This document shows, one piece after another, positions 1 through 7,428 of a DNA stretch of 23,688 nucleotides. Source of the stretch: JBPEWY01 sp052032225 (GTDB lineage: Bacteria; Bacteroidota; Bacteroidia; Flavobacteriales; Flavobacteriaceae); assembly GCA_052032225.1 (NCBI GenBank), contig JBPEWY010000019.1, positions 1 to 23,688 on the forward strand, in the 5' to 3' direction. The position numbers and the translations under genes are program-made. Each line of letters begins with the position of its first letter. Positions within the stretch are counted from its first letter, which is position 1. The notes beneath the pieces were generated by a model. It saw only the letters and a list, made by a program, of their open reading frames with translations. It did no database searches and was not told the origin of the DNA.

Positions 1-1109
1 GTTTTGCCAAACACTTAAATAATCCTCATAAACAATTTAAAAGTATTCATGTAGCCGGCACGAATGGAAAAGGTTCAAGTAGCCATATGATAGCTTCTAT
101 TTTGCAAGAAGCCGGTTATAAGGTTGGATTGTACACTTCACCCCATATAAAAGATTTTAGAGAACGAATAAAAATTAACGGAACACCGGTTAGTAAACAA
201 TTTGTTATTGGATTTATAAAAAAGCATAAACCATTTTTAGAAAGCCAAACACTTTCTTTTTTTGAGATGACTGTTGGTATGGCATTCGCTTATTTTGCTC
301 AAAAAAAAGTTGATATAGCTGTTATAGAAGTTGGGTTGGGCGGAAGATTAGACTCCACAAATATTATAACTCCGGAAGTTAGCTTAATTACCAACATTGG
401 TTTAGATCATACGGCTATTTTAGGAGATACGCTATCTAAAATAGCAAGAGAAAAAGCAGGTATTATTAAACCGCATGTTCCTGTTGTAATTAGCGAATAC
501 CATACAGAAACATTGCCTGTTTTTAAAGAAGTGGCTTTGAAAAATAATGCCGAGTTAATCGAAGCATTTACAATAAAATGTAATTATAAGACCGATTTGC
601 TTGGAAAGTACCAGCAAAAAAACATTAAAGGAGTAGTAGCCACAATTAATCAGCTAAAAAAGTTTATTATAAAGCAAGAGCATATTGTAGACGGTTTACA
701 GAATGTAGTAAAAAATACCGGGTTATTAGGGCGTTGGCAAATTTTAAATAATTGTCCGTTAATAGTTTGTGATACCGCTCATAATGTAGATGGTATTACA
801 GAGGTTCTTAACCAAATTTACAGCCACAGTTTTACAAAGTTGCATATGGTGTTAGGTTTTGTGAATGATAAAAATGTTGATCAAATACTTAATCTCCTTC
901 CAAAAGATGCTAAATATTATTTCTGTAAACCCAATGTTCCTAGAGGTCTTAATCAAGAGTTGCTCGCAAAAAAAGCAAATAACTTTGGTTTAGTTGGAAG
1001 GGTATATAAAACAGTATCAGATGCTTACAAAGATGCATTAGAAAAAGCAACACCAACCGATTTTATTTTTATTGGCGGAAGCACATTTGTGGTTGCAGAA
1101 ATAGTGTAA
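1..1109 (+). CDS. folC: Bifunctional folylpolyglutamate/dihydrofolate synthase, 5' end missing
   Basis: FolC adds glutamate to dihydropteroate or folate in an ATP-dependent reaction in the cytoplasm. The reading frame is open from base 3 at the window edge, and the codons before the first in-frame ATG (87) encode HVAGTNGKGSSSH, the P-loop of the Mur ligase/FolC superfamily. The true start is therefore upstream of the window, and roughly 40 N-terminal residues are probably missing, judging from the usual length of about 400 residues. Further family signatures are the TSPHIKDFRERI stretch just after the P-loop, EVGLGGRLDSTN, the NIGLDHTAILG segment and DTAHNVDG in the C-terminal domain. MurF shares the fold, but the GLGGRLDSTN segment identifies FolC. 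The gene ends 68 bases before a tRNA gene that has its own promoter. Identification is secure; only the left boundary is unknown. Confidence 0.95.
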   Translation, partial: FAKHLNNPHKQFKSIHVAGTNGKGSSSHMIASILQEAGYKVGLYTSPHIKDFRERIKINGTPVSKQFVIGFIKKHKPFLESQTLSFFEMTVGMAFAYFAQKKVDIAVIEVGLGGRLDSTNIITPEVSLITNIGLDHTAILGDTLSKIAREKAGIIKPHVPVVISEYHTETLPVFKEVALKNNAELIEAFTIKCNYKTDLLGKYQQKNIKGVVATINQLKKFIIKQEHIVDGLQNVVKNTGLLGRWQILNNCPLIVCDTAHNVDGITEVLNQIYSHSFTKLHMVLGFVNDKNVDQILNLLPKDAKYYFCKPNVPRGLNQELLAKKANNFGLVGRVYKTVSDAYKDALEKATPTDFIFIGGSTFVVAEIV

Positions 1110-1125
1110 ATTTTTAAAAATTTCT

Positions 1126-1156
1126 TTTGGCAAATAAAATATCTATTCTATATTTG
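1126..1156 (+). promoter_or_regulatory. Bacteroidota-type promoter for tRNA-Val
   Basis: TTTG at 1126-1129 and TATATTTG at 1149-1156 are exact matches to the -33 (TTTG) and -7 (TAnnTTTG) elements of the primary sigma factor of Bacteroidota, separated by 19 bases. The -7 element ends 21 bases before the mature tRNA, which leaves room for a short leader. This is the best-formed promoter in the window. The consensus is established knowledge; its activity here is inferred. Confidence 0.8.
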
Positions 1157-1177
1157 CATCCGCAAACAACAAGGATA

Positions 1178-1252
1178 GGGTTCTTAGCTCAGTTGGTTCA
1201 GAGCACCTGCCTTACAAGCAGGGGGTCACTGGTTCGAATCCAGTAGAGCCCA
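1178..1252 (+). tRNA. tRNA-Val (anticodon TAC)
   Basis: A full cloverleaf can be drawn. The acceptor stem pairs 1178-1184 (GGGTTCT) with 1245-1251 (AGAGCCC), including one T-G wobble. The D arm contains AGCTCAGTTGG. The anticodon stem CCTGC/GCAGG (1206-1210/1218-1222) encloses loop CTTACAA with anticodon TAC at 1213-1215, which reads valine GTN codons. The T arm contains GGTTCGAATCC. The discriminator base is A1252 and the CCA end is not encoded, so it must be added by CCA-transferase. It is a single-tRNA transcription unit. Confidence 0.97.
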
Positions 1253-1256
1253 CAAC

Positions 1257-1287
1257 AAAAAACCTCAGTTTTTACTGAGGTTTTTTT
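1257..1287 (+). terminator. Intrinsic terminator after tRNA-Val
   Basis: The arms CCTCAGT (1263-1269) and ACTGAGG (1274-1280) enclose a TTTT loop. An A-run on the left extends the stem by pairing with the T-run on the right (TTTTTTT from 1281). It starts 5 bases after the tRNA. The A/T flanks would also let it work on the minus strand, where murF ends at 1314, so it probably serves both transcripts. Confidence 0.9.
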
Positions 1288-1313
1288 ATTTTATAACTAT
1301 TAGACTATAATTT

Positions 1314-2591
1314 TTAAAGCCAGTTTAATAATCGTTCTAAAGCCATACCCCGTGATCCTTTAATAAGGATAGTTTTATTTTTTAACGGGTTGTTTTTAAT
1401 AAAACTTTCCAGCTCTAGATAAGTTTTAAATTTTGTGCATTGAGTTTGCGTTAAGTAAAAATTTTCACCAACTAAAATAGGTTCTATTTGTTTAAGGTTT
1501 AAAGCTAAATCGGCTATGTATTGATGTTCTTTTGGGGCGTCGTTCCCTAATTCAAACATATCGCCTAATATTGCTATTTTATTTTGTTCGGGTAACAGCT
1601 CAAAATTTTTTAGAGCGGCTTCCATGCTAGAGGGGTTAGCGTTATAAGCATCTAAAATAATTTTATTGTTATTTGTGTTTAAAATTTGAGATCTATTATT
1701 GGTTGGTACGTAATTTTCTATTCCTTTTTTAATATCTGAAGACGGTACTTTAAAATACAAACCAATAGCAATTGCAATAGCAATGTTGGTAAAATTATAG
1801 GCGCCTATTAGGTTAGAGTTAATTGTGGTGTTGTTTACTTTAACACTTACAAAAGGAGAAGTGTTTTCGAGGTAAATACACGTGTTGGCTTCTGTAGTAT
1901 CGCCAAAACTAATTGTGTTAGAATAGCGGTTTAGTTTTTCTTTTTGTACAGTATCATTTGCGTTATAGAAAATCGTTTTATTTCTTTCAATTAAATGATC
2001 ATATAACTCACTTTTTCCTTTTATAACACCTTCAACTCCGCCAAAACCTTCCAGATGTGCTTTTCCGAAATTTGTAATTACACCATAATCCGGAAGGGCA
2101 ATTTCACATAAAGCCGAAATTTCTTTTTGATGGTTTGCCCCCATTTCTACAATGCCGATTTCTGTTTGTTTTGTAAAAGATAAAAGCGTTAAAGGAACTC
2201 CAATATGGTTGTTTAGATTTCCTTGAGTAGCAACAGCATTGTATTTGGTACTTAAAACAGCATAAATTAATTCTTTTGTTGTAGTTTTCCCGTTACTACC
2301 GGTAAGTGCAATCACAGCGATATTTAAAAATTTTCTATGATGGGTAGCAAGTTCTTGTAGCGCTTTTAAGCTATTGTTTACTAAAATTAATCTTGAGTCT
2401 TTTTCTGCTACTGCAGCATCATCAACAACAGCGTATTTAGCTCCTTTGTTTAATGCTTCTATAGCAAATGTATTACCATTAAAGTTATCGCCTTTAAGGG
2501 CAAAAAAAATAGACCCTTCTTTTATTTTTCTGGTGTCTGTACTTATGCCGGTTGCTTTTAGAAAAAGCTGATGTAGTTGCTCTGTTGTCAT
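1314..2591 (-). CDS. murF: UDP-N-acetylmuramoyl-tripeptide--D-alanyl-D-alanine ligase (MurF)
   Basis: MurF joins D-Ala-D-Ala to UDP-MurNAc-tripeptide, the last cytoplasmic step of peptidoglycan precursor synthesis. The 425-residue product shows an N-terminal substrate domain with STDTRKIKEGSIFFALKG, which is typical of MurF and MurE. The ATP P-loop GSNGKTTTK lies at about residues 98-106. It is followed by GNLNNHIGVPLTLL and EMGANHQKEI, which are characteristic of MurF rather than MurE, and by the C-terminal LDAYNANPSSM and ILGDMFELG segments. Length fits the family (about 420-455). The ATG at 2591 is the only start that keeps the whole N-terminal domain. The gene follows gldJ on the minus strand, but a strong terminator-like palindrome lies 12 bases before its start, so it may have its own promoter. 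Confidence 0.96.
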   Translation of the reverse strand: MTTEQLHQLFLKATGISTDTRKIKEGSIFFALKGDNFNGNTFAIEALNKGAKYAVVDDAAVAEKDSRLILVNNSLKALQELATHHRKFLNIAVIALTGSNGKTTTKELIYAVLSTKYNAVATQGNLNNHIGVPLTLLSFTKQTEIGIVEMGANHQKEISALCEIALPDYGVITNFGKAHLEGFGGVEGVIKGKSELYDHLIERNKTIFYNANDTVQKEKLNRYSNTISFGDTTEANTCIYLENTSPFVSVKVNNTTINSNLIGAYNFTNIAIAIAIGLYFKVPSSDIKKGIENYVPTNNRSQILNTNNNKIILDAYNANPSSMEAALKNFELLPEQNKIAILGDMFELGNDAPKEHQYIADLALNLKQIEPILVGENFYLTQTQCTKFKTYLELESFIKNNPLKNKTILIKGSRGMALERLLNWL

Positions 2592-2603
2592 AAGCTCGAA
2601 GAT

Positions 2604-2638
2604 AAAAAAAAAGCCCTTTGTACAAAGGGCTTTTTTTA
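2604..2638 (-). terminator. Perfectly palindromic terminator between gldJ and murF
   Basis: Bases 2606-2637 form a perfect 32-base palindrome: a GC-containing core GCCCTTTGTACAAAGGGC (2613-2630) flanked by seven A and seven T. Because it is symmetric it can act in both directions; here it ends the minus-strand gldJ transcript, whose stop lies 15 bases away. The next minus-strand gene, murF, begins only 12 bases beyond the hairpin. Confidence 0.85.
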
Positions 2639-2652
2639 GTTATGAAAAAGAT

Positions 2653-4308
2653 TTATCCTCTAGGTCTTTTCTTTTGTTTTGATTTAGAACCTACACGAGA
2701 CATAGCACATCTAAATCCGATGTAGTCTGTAGCCATGTACTGTGGTAAATAGCGTCTTTGAGCAGGATCTAACCAATATGCTCTATCTTTCCATGAACCA
2801 CCTTTGTAAACTCTAACTTCGTCGTCTATTAGAGTGGTTCTAGAGTTTGATTTATCGTATTCACGAATTAAGTTTCCTAGCGAGTCTCTAGTTACACGAT
2901 GATTAGGAGAATTGTACATTCTAACCTTATCGTCTGCAGCTTCTTCATCATCATAAGCAAACCTATCGTAGTATCTAGATGAGCTCAAGTCACCATCTCT
3001 AAAGCTTCTATTGTCGCTCTTAGAGAAGTTGGTTCTTAAATAAGTTTCTTCTTCTCCAATCGGAACGGTAGCTAACTCACCTGGCATATCTCTTGCAATG
3101 ATTTTTCCATTCGGAAGCGTATCATATACTATATTCTCTCTAGAAACTACTGCTACTTTTCCGTCTTTGCCTATAGCAGCTTTTGTATATACATTTCCTC
3201 TATAGTAATTAAAATCGTTAGCTTCGTCATCTACAATAGGTCTGTAAACGTCTGCAACCCATTCGGCTACATTACCGGCCATATCATATAACCCAAAATC
3301 GTTAGGAGGGTAAGATTTTACAGGTGCAGTAATATCTGCTCCGTCATCAGACCAGCCGGCAATTCCGCCATAGTCTCCTTTACCTTGCTTAAAGTTAGCA
3401 AGCTGATCGCCACGGGTAGCACGTTTGCCAGAACGAGTGTACTCGCCTTCCCACGGATATTTTTTTCTTCCTCTATAATTATTGTATTCTCTAATTCCAA
3501 CTAATGCTGCAGCTGCATATTCCCATTCTGCCTCTGTTGGAAGTCTGTATTCCGGTAAAATTATACCACTGGTGCGTTTTGCAAAGCTAGGAACGGTATC
3601 TTTTTTTCTTGCACGAGCAAGCGAGTCTATATTACCACCATAAGTGGCTTCAGGACGGTTTAAATAGGTTTCTGTGCTAAAGGTTCCGCTTACTTCGCCT
3701 TCTGTAACAGCATATTTAGTTCCTTTTTCTAAATAGCCTTCACGTTCTAATACAGCTTCATTTACACGGTCTGTTCTCCACTCGCTAAATTGTACCGCTT
3801 GAACCCAGTTTACACCTACTACCGGATATTCTGCGTAGGCAGGATGACGCAAATAATTATTGGTCATTTGCTCATTAAAACCTAAACGATTTCTCCATAC
3901 CAATGTATCTGGTAATGCTCCTTTATATATATTAGTATAATTTGGATTATCTGGAGGGAAAACACGCTTAATCCAATCTAAGTACTCAAGGTACATAATG
4001 TTGGTTACCTCGGTTTCATCCATGTAAAAAGATTGAACATGTTGTTGCGTTGGAGTGTTGTTCCAATCGTGCATAACATCGTCTTGCACTTTACCCATAA
4101 CAAAAGTACCGCCTTCTATAAAAACCAAACCGGGAGCAGTTTCTTGCTCTTTAAAGCTGGTGTTATACTGGAAACCGCCTTCTTTAGCATTAATTTTCCA
4201 GCCTGTAGCTCTCGATACATTTTTAGAAGACGATGAGTTCTTACAGCTGTACATGCCGCCTAACACAACAAGTAGCGAGAATGCAATTCTAATAGATTGT
4301 CTTTTCAT
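2653..4308 (-). CDS. gldJ: Gliding motility lipoprotein GldJ
   Basis: GldJ is an outer-membrane-associated lipoprotein of the gliding machinery and is needed for a stable type IX secretion system. The 551-residue product starts with a lipoprotein signal peptide (hydrophobic residues 8-18, then MYSC with the lipidated Cys22) and a Ser/Lys-rich linker. A formylglycine-generating-enzyme-like (FGE-sulfatase) domain follows: GLVFIEGGTFVMG near residue 60, MDETEVTN, LPTEAEWEYAA, DMAGNVAEWVADVYRP, then a long charged insertion of about 120 residues before YKGGSWKDRAYWLDPAQRR and GFRCAMSR. The tail is very basic (KSKQKKRPRG); the GldJ C-terminus is reported to matter for gliding. GldK is a paralogue with the same fold, but length, the insertion and the divergent porV gene favour GldJ. 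It lies before murF and opposite porV. Confidence 0.92.
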   Translation of the reverse strand: MKRQSIRIAFSLLVVLGGMYSCKNSSSSKNVSRATGWKINAKEGGFQYNTSFKEQETAPGLVFIEGGTFVMGKVQDDVMHDWNNTPTQQHVQSFYMDETEVTNIMYLEYLDWIKRVFPPDNPNYTNIYKGALPDTLVWRNRLGFNEQMTNNYLRHPAYAEYPVVGVNWVQAVQFSEWRTDRVNEAVLEREGYLEKGTKYAVTEGEVSGTFSTETYLNRPEATYGGNIDSLARARKKDTVPSFAKRTSGIILPEYRLPTEAEWEYAAAALVGIREYNNYRGRKKYPWEGEYTRSGKRATRGDQLANFKQGKGDYGGIAGWSDDGADITAPVKSYPPNDFGLYDMAGNVAEWVADVYRPIVDDEANDFNYYRGNVYTKAAIGKDGKVAVVSRENIVYDTLPNGKIIARDMPGELATVPIGEEETYLRTNFSKSDNRSFRDGDLSSSRYYDRFAYDDEEAADDKVRMYNSPNHRVTRDSLGNLIREYDKSNSRTTLIDDEVRVYKGGSWKDRAYWLDPAQRRYLPQYMATDYIGFRCAMSRVGSKSKQKKRPRG

Positions 4309-4656
4309 AACTAAGATTTGAGTTCTAAATAAAATTTGACCACAAGAATAACCAATTTTAAGCTATTGCAGCCAATTCAAAATAAATGTTTACTCGCTAT
4401 TTAAACGCAATCAAATTCAATTTATTTTATACAAATTAAAAATTACTAAAATAATTGTCAGCCTTTAAACGCAATGATTTTTACTTAACTATTAAACGTT
4501 GTATTTTTAAATACATTGTAAGCTGTTTTATAGGGTGTTATGTTTTTTTTGATGTAAAACATTAGTGTTAACATAAGAATAAGAAAATTTTAACGTTAAG
4601 CATAAAGTAATAAAGGTTTGCGCACTTTGTTACAAATTTCTATTTAAACTAATCAC
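4309..4656. other. Non-coding divergent region between gldJ and porV
   Basis: These 348 bases are strongly A/T-rich and have no convincing open frame. They must carry the divergent promoters of gldJ and porV. On the plus strand the best -7 candidate is AAGGTTTG (4613-4620), one mismatch from TAnnTTTG and 36 bases before the porV ATG. No exact -7 element was found for gldJ. A 12-base exact direct repeat, TTTAAACGCAAT, occurs at 4400-4411 and 4464-4475, with a degenerate third copy at 4491-4502, and TTAACGTTAA (4590-4599) is a perfect palindrome. I see no remnant of porU coding sequence, but a decayed one could not be recognised by eye. Confidence 0.6.
4400..4475. repeat. Pair of 12-base direct repeats upstream of gldJ/porV
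   Basis: TTTAAACGCAAT occurs exactly at 4400-4411 and 4464-4475, a period of 64 bases, and ATTAAACGTTGT at 4491-4502 resembles it. The site lies 92 bases upstream of the gldJ start and about 180 upstream of porV. It could be a regulator binding site or chance in A/T-rich DNA; the CG inside each copy makes chance somewhat less likely. Confidence 0.4.
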
Positions 4657-5811
4657 ATGAAAAAATATTTAATAGCTTTTATTGCTTTTTGTAATGTGTT
4701 TTCTGGGTTCTCTCAAGACGATACACAATCTAGAGTAATTACCACGGCTGTGCCCTTTTTATTAGTAACTCCAGATGCCAGAGCGGCCGGGATGGGTGAT
4801 ATTGGTGTAGCTTCGGCTACAGATGTATACGCTCAACAATGGAATCCTGCAAAATATGCATTTGCACCAAGCAAAATTGGATTTGGAGTGAGTTATACAC
4901 CTTACCTAAGTAGTTTAGTGAATGACATTGCACTTTTAAACGGCTCATTCTATAATAGAATAAATGAACGTAGCGCTTGGGGAGCCAGTATTAAGTATTT
5001 TAGTTTAGGCGATATAGAGCTTAGAGATAATGCCAATGATATAGGTTTAACAGTTAGACCAAACGAGTTTGCAATAGATATTTCGTACGCATTACGATTA
5101 AGCGATCATTTTTCTATGGCGGTTGCAGGTAGATACTTAAGCTCTGATTTAAAAATACAATCAGAGAATATAGATGCTAATGCTGCTGGAACTTTTGCAG
5201 TAGATATTGCCGGATATTACCAATCGCCGGAAATAATGTATAATTCTTTTGATGCTCGTTGGAGGTTTGGATTTAACATACAAAATGTTGGGCCAAAAAT
5301 AAAATACGATGAGGCTGGAAGAGAAGAATTTATCCCTACAAATTTAAAATTAGGAGCAGGCTTTGATTTTTTATTTGATGAAGCTAACAGGCTAAGCCTT
5401 CTAACAGAAATCAATAAACTACTAGTGCCTACACCTAAAGATTTTGACGGTGACGGAGATATAGATTCAGACGATCAAAATCAATATCAAGAAATTAGTT
5501 TTCTTAGTGGAATATTTAAATCGTTTGGCGATGCGCCCGACGGTTTTAGCGAAGAGCTAAAAGAAGTAACTTGGGCGCTTGGTGCAGAATATGTTTTTCA
5601 AGATGCATTTGCTTTTAGAACAGGATATTTTAATGAAAGCGAAGAAAAAGGAGCCAGAAAATTTTTTACATTAGGCGCCGGATTTAAATTTAAGGCAACA
5701 ACAATAGATATTTCGTATCTTTTCTCCGCCTCTAAAGTTAGAAATCCGTTAGAGAACACTTTGCGTTTTTCATTATCGTTTAACTTAGGGGAGGAATTTT
5801 TTGATTTTTAA
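4657..5811 (+). CDS. porV: Type IX secretion outer membrane protein PorV (LptO)
   Basis: PorV is a FadL-like outer-membrane beta-barrel that takes cargo from the SprA translocon and works with the PorU sortase in releasing or anchoring type IX substrates. The product has 384 residues and an N-terminal signal peptide (MKKYLIAFIAFCNVFSGFSQ, probable cleavage after Q20). The mature start includes PFLLVTPDARAAGMGDIGVA and QQWNPAKYAF, both typical of PorV. The end has GARKFFTLGAGFK and KVRNPLENTLRFSLSFN and closes with aromatic residues (FFDF), as expected for a barrel. Residues 262-273 (DFDGDGDIDSDD) match the EF-hand/dockerin calcium-loop pattern, which I do not regard as standard for PorV. The gene faces away from gldJ and is followed after 8 bases by cdd. 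The customary upstream partner porU is absent here. Confidence 0.93.
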   Translation: MKKYLIAFIAFCNVFSGFSQDDTQSRVITTAVPFLLVTPDARAAGMGDIGVASATDVYAQQWNPAKYAFAPSKIGFGVSYTPYLSSLVNDIALLNGSFYNRINERSAWGASIKYFSLGDIELRDNANDIGLTVRPNEFAIDISYALRLSDHFSMAVAGRYLSSDLKIQSENIDANAAGTFAVDIAGYYQSPEIMYNSFDARWRFGFNIQNVGPKIKYDEAGREEFIPTNLKLGAGFDFLFDEANRLSLLTEINKLLVPTPKDFDGDGDIDSDDQNQYQEISFLSGIFKSFGDAPDGFSEELKEVTWALGAEYVFQDAFAFRTGYFNESEEKGARKFFTLGAGFKFKATTIDISYLFSASKVRNPLENTLRFSLSFNLGEEFFDF

Positions 5812-5819
5812 ACCTAATA

Positions 5820-6302
5820 ATGAAAAAAGTAACCGTACAAACTACACTTACACAGTATAATAGTTTAGAGCAACTACCGGAACAAGCTCAACATTTAATG
5901 CAAGAAGCTATCAAAGCCAGAGAAAAAGCATATGCACCATACTCTAATTTTAAAGTAGGAGCTGCTTTGCTTTTAGATAATAATAAAATTGTTACCGGAA
6001 ACAATCAAGAAAATGCTTGTTATCCTTCAGGCTTATGTGCAGAGCGTGTAGCTATTTATCATGCCGGGTCACAGTTTCCTGATGCCAAAATAGTTGCACT
6101 GGCTATAAGTGCAGCATCTAACAATTATACAGTAACAAAACCGGCACCCCCTTGTGGTGCTTGTAGGCAGTCTATTGCAGAATATGAGTTTAAGCAACAG
6201 CAGCCTATAACCATATATTTTATGGGAGAACAAGGGCCAATAATGTCTTCAGAATCATTAGCTAATTTGCTGCCTTTTTCTTTTGATAAAGATTTTTTGT
6301 AG
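5820..6302 (+). CDS. cdd: Cytidine deaminase
   Basis: The enzyme deaminates cytidine and deoxycytidine to uridine and deoxyuridine in pyrimidine salvage. The 160-residue product contains the catalytic zinc motif of the family: Cys73-Ala-Glu75 (CAERVAIYHA), with Glu75 as the proton shuttle, and Cys112 and Cys115 in PPCGACRQ. AYAPYSNFKVGAALL and NQENACYPSGLCAE form the substrate pocket. The arrangement is that of the homotetrameric form, with three Cys as zinc ligands. The N-terminus is about 30 residues longer than the minimal enzyme, but ATG 5820 is the natural start 8 bases after porV. Co-transcription with porV is likely from spacing and has no obvious functional link. Confidence 0.95.
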   Translation: MKKVTVQTTLTQYNSLEQLPEQAQHLMQEAIKAREKAYAPYSNFKVGAALLLDNNKIVTGNNQENACYPSGLCAERVAIYHAGSQFPDAKIVALAISAASNNYTVTKPAPPCGACRQSIAEYEFKQQQPITIYFMGEQGPIMSSESLANLLPFSFDKDFL

Positions 6303-6362
6303 CCTATCTCAAAAAAAATGCAATAAAACTAGCGTACATTTTTTCACTTTTACCGAAAGTAT

Positions 6363-6370
6363 TACTTTTG
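6363..6370 (+). promoter_or_regulatory. -7 promoter element for pdhA-pdhC
   Basis: TACTTTTG is an exact match to the Bacteroidota -7 consensus TAnnTTTG and lies 53 bases before the pdhA ATG, in a 121-base gap after cdd. A T-run at 6339-6344 sits where a -33 element would be, but it is not an exact TTTG. The leader would be about 45-50 bases. Confidence 0.65.
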
Positions 6371-6423
6371 TAATTCTTGTTTTTAAGGGTTATTGCTTAA
6401 AAGCTAATAAGTAGTTATACACC

Positions 6424-7422
6424 ATGAAAAAAATTACAAAAGAAGTATACCTTAAGTGGTATGAAGACATGCTTTTTTGGAGAAAGTTTGAAGACAAACT
6501 TGCAGCAGTATACATCCAACAAAAGGTAAGAGGATTTTTGCATTTGTACAATGGTCAAGAAGCGGTTTTAGCAGGTTGCTTACATGCAATGGATTTAACC
6601 AAAGACAGAATGATTACTGCTTACCGTAACCATGTACAGCCAATTGGTATGGGAGAAGACCCCAGAAAAGTAATGGCAGAGCTTTATGGTAAAGCTACAG
6701 GAACCTCTAAAGGATTAGGAGGTTCTATGCATATTTTCTCAAAAAAGTACAGGTTTTATGGCGGTCACGGAATTGTTGGAGGGCAAATACCTCTAGGAGC
6801 CGGATTAGCCTTTGCCGATAAATATTTTAAACGCGATGCAGTAACCCTTTGTTTTATGGGTGATGGTGCTGTTAGACAAGGTTCATTACACGAATCATTT
6901 AACCTGGCTATGTTGTGGCAATTACCGGTTGTGTTTATTTGTGAAAACAACGGGTATGCCATGGGAACTTCAGTAGAGCGTAGTTCATACTCAACAGAAA
7001 TTTGGAAATTAGGATTAGGGTACGAAATGCCATGCGGCCCGGTAGATGGTATGAATCCTGTTAAGGTAGCAGAAGCTGTAGACGAAGCAGTACAACGTGC
7101 CAGAAGAGGTGGCGGTCCAACTTTCTTAGAGATGAAAACCTATAGATATAGAGGTCACTCTATGTCTGACGCACAGCACTACAGAACTAAAGAAGAAGTA
7201 GAAGAGTACAAGAAAATAGATCCTATCACTCAAGTACTAAACATCATTAAAGAAAATAAATACGCTACAGACGAGGAGATAGAAGAAATTAACAAAAGGG
7301 TAAAAGATTTAGTAGATGAATGCGAAAAGTTTGCAGAAGAGTCTCCGTTCCCTGATGTTAATGTAATGTACGATTCTGTTTACGAACAAGAAGATTATCC
7401 GTTTTTACCACATAAACTTTAA
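6424..7422 (+). CDS. pdhA: Pyruvate dehydrogenase E1 component, alpha subunit
   Basis: E1 alpha/beta decarboxylates pyruvate with thiamine diphosphate and acetylates the lipoyl groups of E2. The 332-residue product shows the thiamine-diphosphate motif from GDG (146-148) to NN (175-176), in GDGAVRQGSLHESFN and FICENNGYAMGTS. It also has GLGGSMHIF, YGGHGIVGGQIPLGAG and the loop YRYRGHSMSDAQHYR, all typical of the alpha subunit of the two-subunit E1. Length fits the family. It is followed after 6 bases by pdhC. The E1 beta subunit (pdhB) and E3 (lpd) are not in this window. A branched-chain 2-oxoacid E1 alpha is a possible alternative, but pairing with a two-lipoyl-domain E2 and the family fit favour pyruvate. 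Confidence 0.93.
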   Translation: MKKITKEVYLKWYEDMLFWRKFEDKLAAVYIQQKVRGFLHLYNGQEAVLAGCLHAMDLTKDRMITAYRNHVQPIGMGEDPRKVMAELYGKATGTSKGLGGSMHIFSKKYRFYGGHGIVGGQIPLGAGLAFADKYFKRDAVTLCFMGDGAVRQGSLHESFNLAMLWQLPVVFICENNGYAMGTSVERSSYSTEIWKLGLGYEMPCGPVDGMNPVKVAEAVDEAVQRARRGGGPTFLEMKTYRYRGHSMSDAQHYRTKEEVEEYKKIDPITQVLNIIKENKYATDEEIEEINKRVKDLVDECEKFAEESPFPDVNVMYDSVYEQEDYPFLPHKL

Positions 7423-7428
7423 AAAACT

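Noticed and set aside
1178..1252. tRNA gene considered as an integration site for a mobile element
   Set aside because: No repeat of the tRNA 3' end and no integrase gene are seen in the window, and both flanks are housekeeping genes.
2374..2571. Open frame of 65 codons on the plus strand
   Set aside because: It is antisense to the conserved N-terminal part of murF and its translation resembles no protein; the same applies to other short open frames opposite or out of frame with gldJ, porV, pdhA, pdhC, the BKACE gene, the DUF389 gene and gcvP.
2606..2637. Perfect palindrome considered as a mobile-element end or origin-like site
   Set aside because: The A-run/GC core/T-run layout at the end of gldJ is that of an intrinsic terminator, with no target duplication or transposase nearby.
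5820..6302. Cytidine deaminase considered as a nucleic-acid-editing defence deaminase or toxin
   Set aside because: The sequence has the full substrate pocket and three-Cys zinc site of the housekeeping enzyme and sits in a conserved metabolic context.
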